A DNA stretch of 39,709 nt. Origin: a virus. A program made the position numbers and the translations under genes. Each line of letters starts with the position of its first letter. Position 1 is the first letter of the stretch. The stretch lies in IMG/VR virus record IMGVR_UViG_3300037196_000141, positions 1 to 39,709 of that record; one strand, written 5' to 3'. Positions 37,817 to 39,709 of the stretch are shown here, piece by piece. A model generated the notes under the pieces. The model was not told the DNA's origin. It worked only from the letters and a program-made list of their open reading frames with translations, and did not search any database.

Positions 37817-38131
37817 TCACCACTTTAACCTCTTCACTTCCTGTTTTTCTAATGCTAGCTGTTCCAGCACGCAACAAGCCATATGCATTGATAAATACAT
37901 TTCTCTAGCGTTACGCCTTCCAGCACCGAAAGGGTGACTAATGCATCCCCTTCCCTCTTCCTGCTCGATTACATACCCTCCATAAACAGAGTTGTAATCC
38001 AATATCCAACCCCCTGGAATATGCATCACATCATCGGCATTGTCATTCACCATTATTGGTGCTTGACGCTTGCCATAGGCCTTGAGTAAGCGGGTAAACA
38101 TGCCCTGTACGTCTTTCTTTGTGGTTCTCAT
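37817..38131 (-). CDS. Conserved phage protein, unknown function
   Basis: 104 aa. 'GWILDYNSVYGGYVIEQEEGRG' (residues about 42-63) followed by 'HPFGAGRRNAREMYLSMHMAC' looks like a known short phage family (W-x-[LI]-[DN]-Y-x-x-x-[YG]-G-Y ... P-F-G-x-x-R-x-x-[AR]-E-[ML]-Y), usually without assigned function. GAGGAGA leader. The start overlaps the stop of the 65-aa gene. Confidence 0.7.
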   Translation of the reverse strand: MRTTKKDVQGMFTRLLKAYGKRQAPIMVNDNADDVMHIPGGWILDYNSVYGGYVIEQEEGRGCISHPFGAGRRNAREMYLSMHMACCVLEQLALEKQEVKRLKW

Positions 38132-38325
38132 GCTACTATCTCCTCAATGTAATAATGCACTCCCTTTTCCCCATAACAAGACTTCATTGTTTCTTGGTCC
38201 TCCGACTTGCTGATTCTATCAGCGCATTTCGGACACAACCCAAAGCCCGTGTCCCTATTCCACCATTGACGGCCTAGCGTTCGTTCGCCACAACAACAAC
38301 AATTTAAATGTTTAATGTTCTTCAT
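38128..38325 (-). CDS. Small zinc-finger protein
   Basis: 65 aa. C-C-C-C-G-E-R-T-L-G-R-Q-W-W-N-R-D-T-G-F-G-L-C-P-K-C is split here as C9-C12 and C31-C34 pairs, a common small phage zinc protein with a central 'GRQWWNRDTGFGLC' and a C-terminal 'YGEKGVHYYI'. GAGGACA leader. Function unknown, possibly a host-takeover or nucleic-acid adaptor. Confidence 0.75.
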   Translation of the reverse strand: MKNIKHLNCCCCGERTLGRQWWNRDTGFGLCPKCADRISKSEDQETMKSCYGEKGVHYYIEEIVA

Positions 38326-38326
38326 G

Positions 38327-38584
38327 TTATTTGTCCTCTTGTTTATATAAAAACTTTATTAACGCTTCTAAGCTCTTAATATATCCGTATCTTGTTCCAC
38401 ACGATAACTTGTAAAAAACGGATAGAACAAAATCACCCTCTAAATCGAATGGCATGATAAGCAAGCTAAACTTTGAAGCTTGGCAATTGTATCCCGATCC
38501 ATGTGCATTGTCCTTGAGATTATATCCATATGTTTCTAGCAACTCTCTAACTAGCCCTAGGCTCATCATTGTTTGTGTTGTCAT
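38327..38584 (-). CDS. Small protein, unknown function
   Basis: 85 aa from ATG 38584. The longer start at 38614 is rejected because a promoter -10 (38617-38622) lies only three bases upstream of it, while ATG 38584 has an AAGGA leader. Helical N-terminus ('MSLGLVRELLETYGYNLKDN'), then a beta-type C-terminus with 'FVLSVFYKLSCGTRYGYIKS'. First gene of the leftward early-type cluster. No family recognised. Confidence 0.65.
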   Translation of the reverse strand: MTTQTMMSLGLVRELLETYGYNLKDNAHGSGYNCQASKFSLLIMPFDLEGDFVLSVFYKLSCGTRYGYIKSLEALIKFLYKQEDK

Positions 38585-38616
38585 CTTATTTATCCTTATC
38601 TTGTTATGAAGCATTC

Positions 38617-38646
38617 AATATAGCAACATCACGCATTTACACGCAA
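38617..38646 (-). promoter_or_regulatory. Leftward promoter for the 36780-38584 cluster
   Basis: On the minus strand TTGCGT (38641-38646), 18-base spacer, TATATT (38617-38622). Predicted start near 38610 gives a 26-base leader with AAGGA before ATG 38584. Confidence 0.6.
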
Positions 38647-38663
38647 CATTAATCATGTTAACT

Positions 38664-38678
38664 ATGCAATGCTTGCAT
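38664..38678. promoter_or_regulatory. Palindrome over the rightward -35
   Basis: ATGCAA-TGC-TTGCAT, perfect 6-base arms. The right arm is exactly the -35 of the terminase promoter (TTGCAT 38673-38678), so a bound protein would block RNA polymerase. Sits between divergent promoters. Confidence 0.5.
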
Positions 38679-38700
38679 CTTTTAAAAAGATTACTATGAT
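38673..38700 (+). promoter_or_regulatory. Rightward promoter for terS and downstream genes
   Basis: TTGCAT (38673-38678), 16-base spacer, TATGAT (38695-38700). Start predicted near 38707, in front of ATG 38735. It also implies that the longer ORF start at 38669 is not used, because it would precede the promoter. Confidence 0.65.
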
Positions 38701-38734
38701 GATACACTGCGAATTAAAGACATGGAGAAACAAA

Positions 38735-39142
38735 ATGGCAATGAAAGTAGCGAAAACTAAGCCAAAGCCCTCGCGCAAGTCTCTCACCCCCCCCGCCAAG
38801 GAGATTGCGCCTATGGGGAAAGCTGGAAGGCCCACTAAGCCCATCGATCCAAAGATGGTGATTCAGTTAGCCGCGGATCATTTCAACGTAGAGGAGATTG
38901 CGGCTCACCTTGGTACTGTACCATCCGTCCTCTACGATCGTTTTTCAGAGGAGCTGAATGAAGGCTGGAAGCGCGGCCAAGGCTCATTAAAGCGCAAGAT
39001 GCACGAGAAAGCCCTTGAGGGTAAGGGCGATAGCAATATGCTTATATGGTTGTCTAAGCAGCGCTTAGGCTATCGGGATAAACAGCCTGAGGAGGTTGCC
39101 TCTGTAACCTTCAACATTGCTGTTGTCGAGGTTCCTAAGTAG
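38735..39142 (+). CDS. terS: Terminase small subunit
   Basis: 135 aa from ATG 38735 (GGAG eight bases upstream). After a basic Pro-rich N-terminus: 'GRPTKPIDPKMVIQLAADHF' then 'NVEEIAAHLGTVPSVLYDRF', the HTH of small terminases that recognises phage DNA. Next 'RGQGSLKRKMHEKALEGKGDSNMLIWLSKQRLGYRDK' region, the usual oligomerisation part (A-x-x-G-[ND]-x-x-[ML]-x-I-W-L-x-K-x-x-L-G-x-[KR]). It hands DNA to the large subunit, which is far away across the circle junction. Confidence 0.88.
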   Translation: MAMKVAKTKPKPSRKSLTPPAKEIAPMGKAGRPTKPIDPKMVIQLAADHFNVEEIAAHLGTVPSVLYDRFSEELNEGWKRGQGSLKRKMHEKALEGKGDSNMLIWLSKQRLGYRDKQPEEVASVTFNIAVVEVPK

Positions 39143-39405
39143 TGGAGCCTTTGATTGTTATACTAATAACATTCCTCGTTGTTGTATTCATTGGCCATTG
39201 TCCGCCGATAGATAACACCACGTCTTTGTGCGGTTGTCACTATAAAACTAAAGTGTGTTATTACAAGCCTAAAGAAAGTAGAACTCTTGTACCAATGTAT
39301 CGCCATGTTAAGGTCGAATGTAGTAGGCACAAGAAACAGACAGAGGGTTGTAGTGGACCAGTACCAGAATGTAGAAAAGAAGAAGCGGCAAATAAAGATA
39401 CCTAG
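39142..39405 (+). CDS. Cys-rich membrane-anchored or secreted protein
   Basis: 87 aa. The N-terminal 18 residues are one hydrophobic helix ('LIVILITFLVVVFIG') that could be a signal anchor. The rest is hydrophilic with eight Cys and several His ('CGCHYKTKVCYYKP', 'VECSRHKKQTEGCSGPVPEC'), suited to disulfides or metal. GTG start overlapping the terS stop (39142). No family recognised. It may be a periplasmic or membrane phage protein. Confidence 0.6.
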   Translation: MEPLIVILITFLVVVFIGHCPPIDNTTSLCGCHYKTKVCYYKPKESRTLVPMYRHVKVECSRHKKQTEGCSGPVPECRKEEAANKDT

Positions 39406-39586
39406 AAATATATGGATTAGTGTAAAGGATAATTTGAAGCCTAAAGAATATGATCTAGTGAGATTGCGTGACTATGAAGGACGCATTACTAGCGGATGGT
39501 ATTCTAAAGAGGGATGGGATGGTCCGAGAATGCGGGCTACTACACAAGTTATACAATGGATGAAGCCAAGTGAATACATGTACTGA
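39353..39586 (+). CDS. DUF551-like protein
   Basis: 77 aa from GTG 39353 (AGAGGG upstream). The start is uncertain because ATG 39287 and 39305 in the same frame have no ribosome site and overlap the previous gene more deeply. 'NIWISVKDNL' gives the DUF551 opening. 'LVRLRDYEGRITSGWYSKEGW' gives its core. 'VIQWMKPSEYMY' gives the W-x-P-x-x end. It is the most complete member in this genome. Its stop lies just inside the terminal repeat. Confidence 0.75.
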   Translation: MDQYQNVEKKKRQIKIPRNIWISVKDNLKPKEYDLVRLRDYEGRITSGWYSKEGWDGPRMRATTQVIQWMKPSEYMY

Positions 39587-39709
39587 TAGAAGAATAACAA
39601 CTATGAACATGTTACCTAAACTGTTGATAGATAAGATCAATGCAAACATTAAGGCTTGGCTAGGCTTGCCAGACAAAGAAAAGAAACAATGGCCGCCTTT
39701 GCGCCGTGC
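39583..39709. repeat. Terminal direct repeat, copy 2
   Basis: Exact copy of bases 1-127 at the right end of the window. Removing it leaves a 39,582-bp circle. Confidence 0.95.
39603..39709 (+). CDS. Repeated 5' part of the gene at 21-272 (cut by window end)
   Basis: The first 35 codons of the small basic helical protein described at 21-272, repeated because the ends overlap. It is the same gene, not a second copy. Confidence 0.9.
   Translation, partial: MNMLPKLLIDKINANIKAWLGLPDKEKKQWPPLRR

Noticed and set aside
38669-38734. Longer N-terminus for the small terminase (start 38669 or 38696)
   Set aside because: These starts overlap or precede the promoter at 38673-38700 and have no ribosome site.

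Overview
The window is one essentially complete genome of a tailed bacteriophage, probably a podovirus. Bases 1-127 recur exactly at 39583-39709, so the unit is a circle (or circularly permuted molecule) of 39,582 bp, and the overlap looks like an assembler k-mer overlap rather than biology. Genes are tightly packed with many ATGA/TAATG overlaps, Shine-Dalgarno leaders are clear, and base composition is moderately AT-rich. The host cannot be named from the sequence. Short tail-connector proteins and a block of internal (ejection-type) virion proteins suggest a podovirus, most likely of a Gram-negative bacterium. That is inference.

Layout. A rightward block starts at a good promoter (38673-38700) and runs through the origin of numbering: small terminase, small proteins, three tiny membrane proteins, large terminase (1950-3278). 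An accessory stretch follows (3279-6762): a structured RNA with a tRNA-like fold, a GroES-like co-chaperonin, an RNA ligase and a stomatin-like membrane protein. A leftward XRE regulator (6759-6983) interrupts the rightward genes. Next come small Pro/Gly-rich, zinc-binding and membrane proteins, then the virion block: portal, scaffold, N4-gp56-like major capsid protein, two FCCH-like beta proteins, tail adaptor, gp53-like fibre, tail hub/stopper, GNAT protein and ejection proteins (7952-23801). A leftward trio of tiny membrane proteins (23785-24199) precedes the rightward fibre/spike operon (24315-28844), which ends in a frameshifted fibre-tip relic.

Replication and recombination genes run leftward (29305-34722): DnaB helicase, a HTH initiator-like protein carrying 18-bp iterons inside its gene, an SSB-like protein, a DUF1351-like protein, a zinc ribbon and a PD-(D/E)XK nuclease. 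Between initiator and SSB, a 0.3-kb control region (31638-31962) holds a 77-bp palindrome with divergent -35 elements, a strong terminator and a possible 80-nt RNA. A rightward regulator cluster (34814-36805) holds an XRE protein, RusA resolvase and a DUF6496-like protein. A leftward cluster of small early-type genes (36780-38584) closes the circle.

The phage brings a helicase, initiator, SSB-like protein, resolvase and nuclease, but I see no DNA polymerase, primase, integrase or endolysin. It must therefore use the host replisome, and its lysis genes are unrecognised, perhaps among the many tiny membrane proteins. The most notable signals are a lambda-like replication origin inside the initiator gene, an odd tRNA-like RNA close to an RNA ligase, the phage co-chaperonin, and two near-identical palindromic operators (AAATGATAAYCATTT) flanking the nuclease gene.
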